Part shown: positions 45,079 to 54,156 of the stretch, one piece after another | How the letters are laid out: every line of letters starts with the position of its first letter | Position numbering within the stretch: position 1 is the first letter of the stretch | DNA from: Elusimicrobiota bacterium | Lineage (GTDB): Bacteria; Elusimicrobiota; Elusimicrobia; UBA1565; UBA9628 | NCBI GenBank assembly: GCA_023213235.1 | Contig: CP096137.1 | Location: 2,978,908-3,042,907, forward strand | Length of the DNA: 64,000 nt | Direction: 5' to 3' | Notes under the pieces: generated by a model | Told to the model about the DNA's origin: nothing | Database searches by the model: none | Seen by the model: the letters and a program-made list of their open reading frames with translations, nothing else | Position numbers and translations under genes: made by a program

Positions 45079-45921
45079 TCAGGGATTCTCGTGAATCTTG
45101 AGCTTGCCGTCCTTCTGCATGAGCCCGACGCGCGCGTCCCGGAACATCTTGAACACGGCGATCCTGTCGCCGGGGACGAGGTCGGCCGGGATCATGAACA
45201 CGTGGAACTGGCCGTTCTCCGTCAGGATGAAGGTGAAGGTCTTCTTGGTCTTGTCGACGCGGCCGTTCTTGACGTCGTCGGTGTAGAACACCTTGTAGGG
45301 CAGGCCGCCGATCGTGACCGCCGCGCCGCTGGCGCTGACGGCGTCGAGCATCTTCTTGAGGGTGATGCGGGTCTTGTCGTCCTCGTCGGCCGCGTTCTCG
45401 AGGATGATCTCGCTCTTCATCTGGTTGATCACGTTCGGGGCCAGGTAGAGCTTGTAGGTGTTCGCCCCCGCTCTCACGGACTCTTCCTTGTCGAGGAGGC
45501 CCTTCACGTTGAAGAACACCGGCTCGGAGCCGTCGACGAGGATCGACACGTAGGCGTTTTCCGAGCGGTCGAAGGCGCCGCTGACCCAGACGTCCTTGCC
45601 GCCGAGGCTGTACTTGAGCGGGCTCTTGAGCTGCTTATTAAGGAGCGTCGCGAGGTCGAGGTCGCCGACCTGGGCGGAGGCCCCGGGGGCCTCGGCGCCG
45701 AGCTGGGCCAGGACCGAGAGGCTGAACCAGCTCATCTGCGCGCCGGCCTGGGCGACGGGCAGGTACGTCCGCCAGTTCTTGCCCGCGGGCTGCGGCAGCG
45801 GCTGGGCGAAGGCGACCTGGAGGGCGCGTTCGGCGCCGGCGGCGGCGGCCTCGGGTCCGGCGACGGCGCGCGGAGCGGCGAGGGCCAGGACGAGAGCGGC
45901 GGCGGTGATCACGCGAGTCAT
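45079..45921 (-). CDS. Exported protein of unknown function
   Basis: 280 residues; signal peptide (MTRVITAAALVLALAAPRAVAG). The mature protein is mixed alpha/beta (NWRTYLPVAQAGAQMSWFS, KYSLGGKDVWVSGAFDRSE, YKLYLAPNVINQMKSEIILE, FTFILTENGQFHVFMIPADL). No family is recognised. I chose ATG 45921 over ATG 45945 because GGAGG lies four bases upstream and the signal peptide begins here. A monocistronic leftward gene with a strong terminator. Confidence 0.75.
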   Translation of the reverse strand: MTRVITAAALVLALAAPRAVAGPEAAAAGAERALQVAFAQPLPQPAGKNWRTYLPVAQAGAQMSWFSLSVLAQLGAEAPGASAQVGDLDLATLLNKQLKSPLKYSLGGKDVWVSGAFDRSENAYVSILVDGSEPVFFNVKGLLDKEESVRAGANTYKLYLAPNVINQMKSEIILENAADEDDKTRITLKKMLDAVSASGAAVTIGGLPYKVFYTDDVKNGRVDKTKKTFTFILTENGQFHVFMIPADLVPGDRIAVFKMFRDARVGLMQKDGKLKIHENP

Positions 45922-46054
45922 GAATCCTCCGGTGGTGTCAGGCATTAAATCTTTGCCTCCGGCCTTTCAGCCGGTGCGGGATTCTAAGACAAGCGATTTT
46001 GGATTGCAAGCGCGAAACGTACCGCGCGGGTGATTTTTTTACCCCCTCCCGTTG

Positions 46055-47517
46055 TCAGGCTTCGTAGGGGTGGAGGACGGGGCCGGCGAGCGGCGCGGGC
46101 AGCGGAACGAGCAGGGCGCCGGGCGCTGCGACGCGCTCGCCCTCCTCGAGAAACACGAACACGCGGTAGCCGCGCGCGCGCAGGTCCTTCACGAGCGCCG
46201 GCGTGGGCGCGTCGGGATAGGCGGGCACGCCGGAGTAGTACATGACCTGGGCCGACTTGTGGTCCTTCACGTTGAGCACGACCTTCTTCCCCGGTTCCGC
46301 GCCGATTTTGAGCGAGACCGCGCGGAGGGCCGCGTAGTCGTACGTCGTGCTCCAAACGGGCGCGGAGTAGTCCGCGCGCAGGCGCGGCACGGCGAGAGCC
46401 AGGAGAGCCAGCGCAACGGCCCCGCGCGCGAGCGGCCCCCGCCTCCAGGCGGCGGCGCCGGCCAGGCCCGCGAGCAGGCACACCGCGGCGACGGACGCGC
46501 AGGGATACGAGTACAGCTTGGTCGCGATCAGCGAGAAGAAGACATACGGCAGGCCGACCCACAGCAGGAGCGCCTGGACGCCCGGAGAACGCTTCTTGAG
46601 CGCGTAGGCGAGAACCGCCGCGAGCGCGGGCCAGACGAGCCAGCCCGTCCCCACGACGGCGAAGTGCACGGGCAGCAGCTTCAGGTACCACCACCACGCG
46701 TGGGCGTGCCCCTCGAGCGCGTGGAGCAGGTGATCGAACTGGAGCGCGGACTCGTGGCGGTAGAGCTCCGGCCAGCGCGACGACGCGTACAGCGGCCACG
46801 GCAGGGCCGCGAGCAGGAAGGCGCCGAGGGCGTAGGGCCAGAGGCGCTTCGCCTTCGACCTATAAAGGAGCGGGATCGCGGCCGCGAAGCCCAGCAATCC
46901 GATGCCGGAGAGGCAGAGGGTGCCGAGACCGACGCTGACACCGCCCGCGACGGCCCATGAACGGCGATTTACGCGGGCACAAACGGCGAAAAGATAAGCG
47001 GAGAGGGTAATGAAGAACGTATTGATGACGTGCACGGAATCATCGGGGACCGTGCCCGAGACCAAACGAATCATCAACGGATTGAGAGCGTAAAGATAAG
47101 CGGCCATGATACCAGCCGTGTCGTTCTCATCACCGAAAAACTCACGGCCCAGAAGAAAAATGAGCAGTATGCTCAACGTATCGAGAAGAATACTCGGGAT
47201 TCTAAATGACCTTTCATGCGGCCCGAACGTCTTGAACCCGGCTGCCATGAACCACAACGGCAATGGCGGCTTATGCAGCCAGACCCCGGCTCGCGTCCAC
47301 TGCTTGTCGTCGGACGGCAGGACCTTCTCCTCGTAGAGACGCGGCTCGAGTGGATGGGCCGCCAGATTCTTCGCGACGAGGGAGTGATAAGCCTCATCCC
47401 ATTGACCTATGTGCGGGTGATTCGCCGCAGCGAATCGAAGCGAAAATCCGAGGAGAACGGCACCTCCGATGAGTAGCGGAATAACACGACGATTAGCCTT
47501 GCTTAAAATGGGTTCAT
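46055..47517 (-). CDS. ArnT/PMT-like glycosyltransferase (GT39/GT83), one frame break
   Basis: About 487 residues with around ten membrane helices. After the first helix it reads GQWDEAYHSLVAKNL, then EPRLYEE and AGVWLHKPPLPLWFMA, the classic ArnT/PMT first periplasmic loop with the acidic catalytic DE and the HKPPLP motif. Such enzymes move a sugar from a polyprenyl-phosphate donor to lipid A, protein or another glycan. From ATG 47517 the frame breaks at the A4 run 47505-47508; one more base gives MNPFLSKANRRVIPLLIGG. It lies 24 bases after the IS-split HEAT gene and probably belonged to one operon with the phosphoesterase at 49663. Confidence 0.83.
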
Positions 47518-47956
47518 TCCAAATTCATTTTGATTGCGGTCTCACCGGCCGTATTCATTGCCATGCTTTCGCCACCAATTCTTCCACACATCCATCGGAT
47601 CTTCCTTTGTTCTTCCGGCCTCGGCCTTAATATCCTTGAAGATACTCGGCAACATGTAGGTCAGGGCCTGATATGCGGTATCGCGATGCGGCATGGTGGC
47701 GGGGTTAGGCGGGCGCCGGAGTTCTTCGTCGCCGTTCTTCATCAGAAATCGCATGACGTGCTTGACCGATCGCCTATCTCTCGTGCGACCAATCGAAATG
47801 ATATTGGCAGCGACCAACTGCTGATCCTCAGATTCGAGGGCCGCGACCATTTCAGCCAACGGTCCTCGATCGCCCAGCCGAACGAGAGCGATTCGCGCTT
47901 CTTTTTTGCGCGGCGAGCATCCTCGCGGCGATCTGTTGCAACAATATTATTAATGC

Positions 47957-47965
47957 GGTCCCGAC
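47957..47965. repeat. Target site duplication, left copy
   Basis: GGTCCCGAC, immediately outside the left end of the insertion sequence. It is identical to 49392-49400. Confidence 0.85.
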
Positions 47966-48048
47966 GGCGGCGTCCCGAAAGCTGTGGAAATTGTCGTAGC
48001 CTTTGGTTGAGTTCCTGATTCTACTCGATTCGTTTCTCTTTTTTCATC

Positions 48049-49287
48049 TCACGCCACTGCCAACGCCTTGAGATCCGCATGCTCGACGGTCTTGCCGCCT
48101 GTCGTCATCGTCTCGTAGCCGCCGATCTTGCGCATCCGGACCATCCCCGAGGCGACCAACCCAAACAACAGCACCAAGATCGAAGACTGGGTTGGAAACA
48201 CGCCTTGAGTCTTCGTGCGGCGACGGAACTCGAGGTTGAGACGCTCGACGATGTTCGTGGTCTTCAGCGAGCGCCACTGCTCCTTCGGGAAGCTCATGAA
48301 GCTCAGTAGGTCCATCCCCGCGTCCTCGAGCGATCTCGCCACGCTCTCGGCCTTCCTGCTCCATTTACGCATGAACGCGGCGTACGCCGCTTTCGCCGTC
48401 TCGATGTCGTCGGCGTTGATGATCGCGTCGTAGTCGGCCTTCACCTCGCCTTGCAGCGACTTCGGCGCGTGCCCGAGCAGGTTCCAGAGCTTGTGCACGG
48501 TGCAGCGCTGGATCGGCAGGTTCGGCCACAATTCGAGAAGCGCCCGCGTCAGCCCTTTGTTGCCGTCCACAATGGCCAGCTCGATGCGCTTGAGCCCGCG
48601 GTCGGCTAGATTCGTCACAAACCCGCTCCAGGCCGCCGTGCTCTCAACGCCCATCACCGCCAAGCTCAGAAGGACCTTCTCGCCCGTCGAGCGCACGCCG
48701 ATGGCGACCATGATCGGGAGCCTCTCGGCCTTGCCGCCGCATCTGACTGGCATGAAGGTCGCGTCCAGGTACACGTAGCGGATATCCTCGCCGGACAGAT
48801 CCCGCTTGCTCCAGTTCTCAAAGTACGCCTGGAGTTGCACGATCACGCGCGAGATCGACGACTTCGACAGCGGCGAGTTCTTGAGCAGCGGCCGGATGGC
48901 CTGCTTTACTCGTCGCGTGTTGACGCCGCCGAAGTAGAGGCCCAGCAGCGCCGCGTCCACCTCCCGCGTGCGCCTGGCGTAGCGCGGGACGATCTGCGAT
49001 TGCCATTCCCGGCTCCGTTCTCCGTCGAAGACGAGCGCGCGCGGCACGACGAGCTCCGTGGGGCCAAACGACGTGCTCAGCGTTCTGGTCTTGGTGCCGT
49101 TGCGGTAGCCCCGGCGCGTCTCGGTCCTCGCGTAGACGCCGGCGCCGAGGAAGGCGGTCAGTTCTTCTTGGGCAACTCGTCCGAGGGCCTGACGGATGTG
49201 ATCACGGGCAGCATCACTGAGGACGTCCAGCGAAAACGGCAACGCCACGGCTGTTGTACGAACGGGTACGGCCTTGATAGACTTCAT
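48049..49287 (-). CDS. IS256-family (Mutator type) transposase
   Basis: 412 residues with the DDE catalytic set of Mutator transposases: Asp in YVYLDATFMPVR (about 170), Asp in LAIVDGNKGLTRALLE (about 240), the C/H motif RCTVHKLWNLL, and Glu in NIVERLNLEFRRRTK (about 355). Full length and unbroken. GGAGG lies about ten bases before ATG 49287 but is locked in an inverted repeat (see findings), a common device that keeps outside transcription from raising transposase levels. Confidence 0.95.
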   Translation of the reverse strand: MKSIKAVPVRTTAVALPFSLDVLSDAARDHIRQALGRVAQEELTAFLGAGVYARTETRRGYRNGTKTRTLSTSFGPTELVVPRALVFDGERSREWQSQIVPRYARRTREVDAALLGLYFGGVNTRRVKQAIRPLLKNSPLSKSSISRVIVQLQAYFENWSKRDLSGEDIRYVYLDATFMPVRCGGKAERLPIMVAIGVRSTGEKVLLSLAVMGVESTAAWSGFVTNLADRGLKRIELAIVDGNKGLTRALLELWPNLPIQRCTVHKLWNLLGHAPKSLQGEVKADYDAIINADDIETAKAAYAAFMRKWSRKAESVARSLEDAGMDLLSFMSFPKEQWRSLKTTNIVERLNLEFRRRTKTQGVFPTQSSILVLLFGLVASGMVRMRKIGGYETMTTGGKTVEHADLKALAVA

Positions 49288-49290
49288 GTG

Positions 49291-49360
49291 AGCGTAACCT
49301 CCTGGTCGCCAGCTGATAACTGGCGCGGTTGTTTGACTTCTTCAACCAGAGGTTACGCTT
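49291..49360 (-). promoter_or_regulatory. Inverted repeat hiding the transposase ribosome site
   Basis: On the minus strand AAGCGTAACCTCTGG (49360-49346) can pair with CCAGGAGGTTACGCT (49305-49291), which contains the Shine-Dalgarno of the transposase. A smaller hairpin (CGCCAG/CTGGCG) sits inside the loop. Transcripts entering from outside would fold; a transcript starting inside the arm would not. Confidence 0.65.
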
Positions 49361-49391
49361 TTCAATTTTCCACAACAACCGGGACGGTGCC

Positions 49392-49400
49392 GGTCCCGAC
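49392..49400. repeat. Target site duplication, right copy
   Basis: GGTCCCGAC, directly outside the right end of the insertion sequence, matching 47957-47965. Confidence 0.85.
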
Positions 49401-49662
49401 CCAGAACGGGACTAGAACTAATTGACGGCTGATCGGGAATGTTTTCATCGACGATTTCCCGTAAGGGAATAATAGCTGCCTTCTCGCCCCTTTGCGCCAG
49501 TTCGGCGATGGCGTCTCTATCGAAATTCCGCGCCCGCCGAATTAATTCAGAGAAGTCTGATTTTTCGTAGGGGCGCTGTTCGGCATAGCAACAGGTCGAC
49601 AGAAGAATAGCAGTCATGGCAAACGCGAATCGATTCACCGCGACCTCCCCACGCGCGTCCGC

Positions 49663-50418
49663 CTACTGACCGTAGGCAAGGCGCAGGGCCAGGTACTCCG
49701 GCAGGCCCGCGGCGCGGATCTTCGCCTGCACGCCGGAGATGTCGTAGGGCACGCGGAAGACGCGGAACGTCCCCTTCTCGGAGTCGTAGAGGCCGCACGA
49801 GGCGCGGTTGTCCTGGTCGCGCGGCTGGCCGACCGAGCCCGGGTTGAGAGCCACCGGCCCCATCACGCCGCCGTGCAGGCGCGGCAGCGACTCCTCCTTG
49901 TCCTCCAGGAAATGCGTGTCGACCTGGTCCGGGGAGCCTTCGACGAACCGGAACAGCAGCGGCATGTGGCTGTGCCCGACGAACAACGGCCACTTGTTGA
50001 CGAGGGCGACGTTGTCGCGGAATTGCAGCGGGCTCAGCAGGTACTCCTCGGGCGGGTTGCGCGGCGTGCCGTGCGCGAGCGTGAAGTTCGGCGTCTCGAT
50101 GCGGGCCGTCAGGCCCTCGAGGTAGGCGCGGTTCGACGGGGACAGGTGCTCGCGCGTCCACATCACCGCAGCGCGCGCGTATTGGTTGAACCAGTCGAGC
50201 TCGAGGCGCTCGACGACCGCGAGGTCGTGGTTGCCGCAGATGATCGACAGGTTCGGCAGCGCCCGGATGCGATCGAGGCAGGCGTCGGGATCCGGACCGT
50301 AGCCGACGAGGTCGCCGCAGCAGATCCAGCCGCCGACGCCGAGGTCCTCGAGGTAGTCCAGGACGGCGGACAGCGCCTCGTAGTTGGAATGGACGTCGGA
50401 GATGACCCCGTAGATCAA
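49663..50418 (-). CDS. Calcineurin-like phosphoesterase (YfcE/MJ0936 type)
   Basis: 251 residues, cytoplasmic. The two-metal site motifs are all visible: GVISDVHSNYEAL (D-x-H), CCGDLVGYGPDPD (GD), IICGNHDLAV (GNHD), TLAHGTPRNP (H) and FVGHSHMPLLF (GHSH). Members hydrolyse phosphodiesters or phosphomonoesters; the substrate cannot be told. The start is TTG 50418 in the phrase LIYGVISDVHS. A TATAAC box (50425-50430) ends six bases before it and there is no Shine-Dalgarno. It was the first gene of a unit with the HEAT-like protein and the ArnT-like glycosyltransferase. Confidence 0.92.
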   Translation of the reverse strand: MIYGVISDVHSNYEALSAVLDYLEDLGVGGWICCGDLVGYGPDPDACLDRIRALPNLSIICGNHDLAVVERLELDWFNQYARAAVMWTREHLSPSNRAYLEGLTARIETPNFTLAHGTPRNPPEEYLLSPLQFRDNVALVNKWPLFVGHSHMPLLFRFVEGSPDQVDTHFLEDKEESLPRLHGGVMGPVALNPGSVGQPRDQDNRASCGLYDSEKGTFRVFRVPYDISGVQAKIRAAGLPEYLALRLAYGQ

Positions 50419-50450
50419 GTCTTGGTTATACCAGACTCGGGGCCCGTCGG

Positions 50451-53400
50451 CTAGGCTTCGGAGCTGGGTTCGGCGAACGGCCCCTGCTGGACCACCTTGG
50501 ACTTGGTCGCCTCGCGCTCCGTGCCGCCGACCTTCTTGCGGAAGTCGACGGAGACGAGCTGGGAAACGCCCTTCTCCTCCATCGTGACTCCGTAGATGAC
50601 GTCGGCGGCCTCCATCGTGCGCTTGTTGTGCGACACGATGAGGAACTGGGTCTTGTTCTGGAACTCGCGGAGCAAGGAGACGAACCGCTCGATGTTGGCG
50701 TCGTCGAGGGCCGCGTCGGCCTCGTCGAGCATGCAGAACGGCGAGGGCTTGACCATGAAGAACGCGAACAGCAGCGCGATCGCGGTCAGGGTCTTCTCGC
50801 CGCCGGAGAGCAGCATGATCGACTGCAGCTTCTTGCCCGGGGGCTGGGCCAGGATGTCGACGCCGGTCTCGAGAATGTTCTCGGGGTCGGTCAGGATGAG
50901 GTCGGCCTCGCCGCCCTCGAAGAGGACGCCGTAGAGGCGGCGGAAGTGCTCGCGCACCTCGGTGAAGGTCTGGCGGAAGTTCTCGCGCGTCGCGTTGTTG
51001 ATCTTGACGATCGCGGCCTTGAGGTCGTCCTTGGCCTTGAGCAGGTCGTTGATCTGGTCGATCAGGAAGCGCTGCTTCTCGGCGAGCGCCGAGTACTCCT
51101 CGGGCGCGGCCATGTTGATGTTGCCCATGTTCGCGATGCGCTTGCGCAGGGTCTCGATCTTCTCGACGTCGGCGACGACGTCCTTGTACTTGTTGCGGGC
51201 TTCCTCGGCCGTCATCTGCCACTCGTCCCAGAGACGGGTCTTGAGGAGGTCGCTCTTGGACTTGAGCGCGGAGGCGTGCACCTCGTGCTGGTGCAGGTCG
51301 GCCTGGGCCTGGTCGTGCTCGGCCTGGAGGACCTTGATGCGCTCGCCCATCGAGTCGATCTTGTTCTGGAGATCCTGGAGGCGGTCGAAGACGCCCTTCG
51401 CCTCGTTCTCGCTGGCGGCGAGAGACTCGCCGAGCGCGGCGATCTCGGCGCGCATGCGCTCCTGGGCTTCGAGCGACTCGGCCTTGCGGGCCGCGAGCTC
51501 CCCGGCCTCGGACGCGAGGCGCGCGATCGCGGCCTCGAGGGTCGCCTTCTCGTCGTCGAGGCGCTTGCGGCTCGACGTGTAGGCGGACAGCTCCTGCTCG
51601 GCGCCGCGGCGGCGCTCGTCCTGGCCCTGGAACGCGGCGCGCTTGCCCGACAGCTCCTCGCGCGCGGCGGCCAGCGCCTCGGCGGCGGCGGTCTCGGCGA
51701 CGCGCGCCTCGGCCACGCGGGCCTCCGCGGCGGCCTTGTTCTCGCGGCGCTCGCGGATCGACTCCTTGGCGAGAGACGCGTCCGCGAGCGCGCGGGCAGC
51801 CTCGTCCGTCGACAGCTCGACGTTGCGGGAGTGGTTGGCCAGCGACTGCTCGAGCTGGTTGACGCGGGCCTCGAGCCCGTGGCGGCGACCGCTCTCCTGA
51901 GAGAGGGCCTGGGCCATGAGGCGGGCGGCCTGCAGGGCCTCGGTCAAAGCGGCTTCGTTGGCGGCGCGCTCCTCGGCGAGCGAGGTTCCGCGCAGCTCGA
52001 GCGTGCCGAGCTTTTCCTTGATCTCGCCCAGGTCGGCGAGGGTGGGCTGAGGGCCGTCCTTGGCCGCGGCGCCGCCGAAGACCCAATGGTCGCCGAACAG
52101 CTTGCCGCCGAGCTCGTAGGCCTCGGCGAAGAGGTGGCGCAGGGCCTTCTCGTGGCGCGGGTCGTAGGTCAGCCGCGACAGGACCGGCTTGGCCTCTGCG
52201 GGGTACTGCTTGTCGGAGTATTCAGGAAGAGAGGACAGCACGAGGAACCGCGCCCGGCCCGCGCCGGAGGCCTGCAGCAGCTCGACGCCGGAGCGCGCCG
52301 CCGTCGAGTCCTCGACGACGACCGCGAACAGGCGCTCGCCGAGCAGGTCCTCGAGCTCGGGCTTGATCGACTCGTCGGCGCGGAAGAGGCCGCGCACCAT
52401 GCCGACGACGCCGGGGATGTTCGCCCCGAGCACGGCCTGGGCGCCGACCCAGTACGGGTTCTGGCCCCCTTGGCTCTCGAGCGACTCGGCGCGCGCCTTC
52501 GTCTGCGCGAGCGCGGAGTGCAGCGTGACGGTCTCCTCCGAGAGGCGCGACGCCGCGGAGCGGAGCTCCTCGGAGCGCGTCTCGGCGGCCTCGGCGGCCG
52601 TCTTCGCGGCCTCGAACGCCGTCTCCGCGAGCACGGCCTCGGCCTTCGCCTCGGCGAGGCGCCCGGCCGCCTCGGCGGCGGACGTCTGGTCGCGCTCGAG
52701 GCTCTTGAGCGCGGCGCGCGCGCGGACTTCGGCGCGGGAGAACTCGGACTCGGCGCCGGAGAGGCCGCGGCCGAGCTCATAGGCCTCCTGCTGCTTGGCC
52801 TGCGCCTCGCGGGCAAGCGCGTCCTTGGCGGACTGCGCCTCGGAGACGCGCGCCTCGATGGCCTTGAGTTCCTCGGCGGCCATCTCGGCCTTGTTCTTCG
52901 CCTCGGCGAGCGACGCCTCGGCGGCGGCGATCGACGCGGCGACCGACGCGATCTCGGGATCGATCGACGCGGCGCGCGCGCGGTCGGCGTCGGCCTCGAC
53001 GCGGCAGGCCTCGACGCGGGCTTCCATCGACGCGACGGAGGCCGCGGAGGACTGCAGGCGCTCCTCGAGCCGGCCGATCGAGGTCTTGACCTCGGCGACC
53101 TTCTGGTTGGCCTCGATGAGGCGGTTCTGCTCGCCGGTCTTCTCGAGGTTGAGCGCGGCGTGATTGGCGCCCTCGGCACCAATTTGAGAACGCCTCTCGC
53201 CTAATATCTGCTCGACGGGCCCGATGCGCTCCTGCATCAGCGCGAGCTCGGCCTCGATCGAGGCGGACTGCTCGATGATGTGCGCGGCCTCCATCGCCGT
53301 CAGTTCCTCTTTATACTTCGCGTAGAGCTTGGCGCGGCGGGCGTCGCTGTCGAGCTTCTTGACCTGCTCCTCGATCAGCGCGACGGAGTCCTGAAGGCGG

Positions 53401-53966
53401 CCCAAGTCCATGTCGACGCGGTCGAGCTTGCGCAGGGCTTCCTCGCGCTTGGCGTTGTACTTCGCGACGCCCGCGGCCTCTTCGAAGAACGCGCGGCGCT
53501 CCTCGGGCTTGGAGCGGATCATGCTGTCGACGCCGCCCTGGTCGATGATCGCGTAGCCGTCGCCGCCGAGGCCGGTGTCGAGGAACATCTCGCGCACGTC
53601 GCGCAGGCGGCACTGGGTCTTATTGAGGAAATACTGGGACTCGCCGGAGCGGAACAGACGCCGGGTCACGGTGACCTCGGAGTACTCGACGGGGAGCAAG
53701 GAGGAGGCGTTGTCGAACGTCAAAGTCACTTCGGAGAGGGACTGGGGCGAGCGCTTGGTCGTGCCCGAGAAGATCACGTCGGTCATCGAGCCGGCGCGCA
53801 GCGACTTCCACGACATCTCGCCCAAGCACCAGCGGACCGACTCCATCACGTTGGACTTGCCGCACCCGTTGGGTCCGATCACGCCCGTGATGCCGGGCTC
53901 GAGGTCGACGTGGGTCTTGTCCGCGAAGGACTTGTAGCCGACGATGTCGATCGATTTCAGGTGCAT
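50451..53966 (-). CDS. smc: Chromosome condensation ATPase SMC
   Basis: 1171 residues, full family length. The N-terminal ATPase half holds Walker A GVIGPNGCGKSN (about residue 32); a coiled coil runs to a hinge near 520-640 (GVVGMVRGLFRADE, LEDLLGERLFAVVVEDS); a returning coiled coil leads to the C-terminal signature LLSGGEKTLTAIALLFAF and Walker B FCMLDEADAALDD. SMC dimers with ScpA/ScpB organise and segregate the chromosome; scpA and scpB are not in the window. ATG 53966 has GAGG upstream and a 5' leader of about 65 bases from a well-formed promoter at 54039-54067. Confidence 0.97.
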   Translation of the reverse strand: MHLKSIDIVGYKSFADKTHVDLEPGITGVIGPNGCGKSNVMESVRWCLGEMSWKSLRAGSMTDVIFSGTTKRSPQSLSEVTLTFDNASSLLPVEYSEVTVTRRLFRSGESQYFLNKTQCRLRDVREMFLDTGLGGDGYAIIDQGGVDSMIRSKPEERRAFFEEAAGVAKYNAKREEALRKLDRVDMDLGRLQDSVALIEEQVKKLDSDARRAKLYAKYKEELTAMEAAHIIEQSASIEAELALMQERIGPVEQILGERRSQIGAEGANHAALNLEKTGEQNRLIEANQKVAEVKTSIGRLEERLQSSAASVASMEARVEACRVEADADRARAASIDPEIASVAASIAAAEASLAEAKNKAEMAAEELKAIEARVSEAQSAKDALAREAQAKQQEAYELGRGLSGAESEFSRAEVRARAALKSLERDQTSAAEAAGRLAEAKAEAVLAETAFEAAKTAAEAAETRSEELRSAASRLSEETVTLHSALAQTKARAESLESQGGQNPYWVGAQAVLGANIPGVVGMVRGLFRADESIKPELEDLLGERLFAVVVEDSTAARSGVELLQASGAGRARFLVLSSLPEYSDKQYPAEAKPVLSRLTYDPRHEKALRHLFAEAYELGGKLFGDHWVFGGAAAKDGPQPTLADLGEIKEKLGTLELRGTSLAEERAANEAALTEALQAARLMAQALSQESGRRHGLEARVNQLEQSLANHSRNVELSTDEAARALADASLAKESIRERRENKAAAEARVAEARVAETAAAEALAAAREELSGKRAAFQGQDERRRGAEQELSAYTSSRKRLDDEKATLEAAIARLASEAGELAARKAESLEAQERMRAEIAALGESLAASENEAKGVFDRLQDLQNKIDSMGERIKVLQAEHDQAQADLHQHEVHASALKSKSDLLKTRLWDEWQMTAEEARNKYKDVVADVEKIETLRKRIANMGNINMAAPEEYSALAEKQRFLIDQINDLLKAKDDLKAAIVKINNATRENFRQTFTEVREHFRRLYGVLFEGGEADLILTDPENILETGVDILAQPPGKKLQSIMLLSGGEKTLTAIALLFAFFMVKPSPFCMLDEADAALDDANIERFVSLLREFQNKTQFLIVSHNKRTMEAADVIYGVTMEEKGVSQLVSVDFRKKVGGTEREATKSKVVQQGPFAEPSSEA

Positions 53967-54038
53967 AGGTACCTCGTGGTCCGGCCGTTAGTCCATCCAG
54001 TGTTATCTTTTACCGATGAGTTGCGATAACAGCACATT

Positions 54039-54067
54039 AGTATAGCATTTCTCGTCGAGAAAATCAA
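54039..54067 (-). promoter_or_regulatory. smc promoter with palindrome in the spacer
   Basis: Minus strand: TTGATT (54062-54067), 17-base spacer, TATACT (54039-54044) with an extended TGC. The spacer holds TTTCTCGTCGAGAAA (54048-54062, plus strand), a 7-1-7 inverted repeat, where a repressor could block polymerase. Confidence 0.75.
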
Positions 54068-54156
54068 GTTTTTCCGTCACATCCTCGTCGAGAGTCCGGA
54101 TTTCCCCGTCGGGGCCCTTGACGGAAATCGCCGAACTCTTTACGCTTACGGGGACG

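Larger units (their letters stand above)
47966..49391 (-). mobile_element. IS256-family insertion sequence, 1426 bp
   Basis: Bounded by identical 9-bp duplications. The ends form imperfect inverted repeats of about 24 bp: left GGCGGCGTCCCG...TGTGGAAA, right (reversed) GGCACCGTCCCG...TGTGGAAA. Size, one transposase gene and an 8-9 bp duplication fit the IS256/Mutator group. The element looks intact and therefore possibly mobile. Confidence 0.9.
47542..49638 (-). pseudogene. Exported HEAT-like protein gene interrupted by an insertion sequence
   Basis: The N-terminal part starts at GTG 49638 (GGGGAGG upstream) with signal peptide ending CCYA, then DFSELIRRARNFDRDAIAEL and REIVDENIPDQPSIS. The C-terminal part (47542-47956) reads ARIALVRLGDRGPLAEMVAA and ends WWRKHGNEYGR. 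Deleting the element (47966-49391) and one 9-bp duplicate joins LGRD to RINNIVATDRREDARR in frame. One extra A in the run at 47902-47907 then continues into the HEAT-like end, giving about 224 residues. Its GC content is visibly lower than its neighbours'. Function unknown; it sits between a phosphoesterase and a glycosyltransferase gene. Confidence 0.85.

Noticed and set aside
46030..46053. T7 stretch beside GGGT/ACCC as terminator of the ArnT-like gene
   Set aside because: The stem is only four or five base pairs and encloses the T-run instead of preceding it.
54003..54150. Minus-strand frame reading SVKGPDGEIRTLDEDVT up to a stop at 54003
   Set aside because: Looks protein-like, but it has no start codon in the intergenic part and overlaps the smc promoter. 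Most likely chance.
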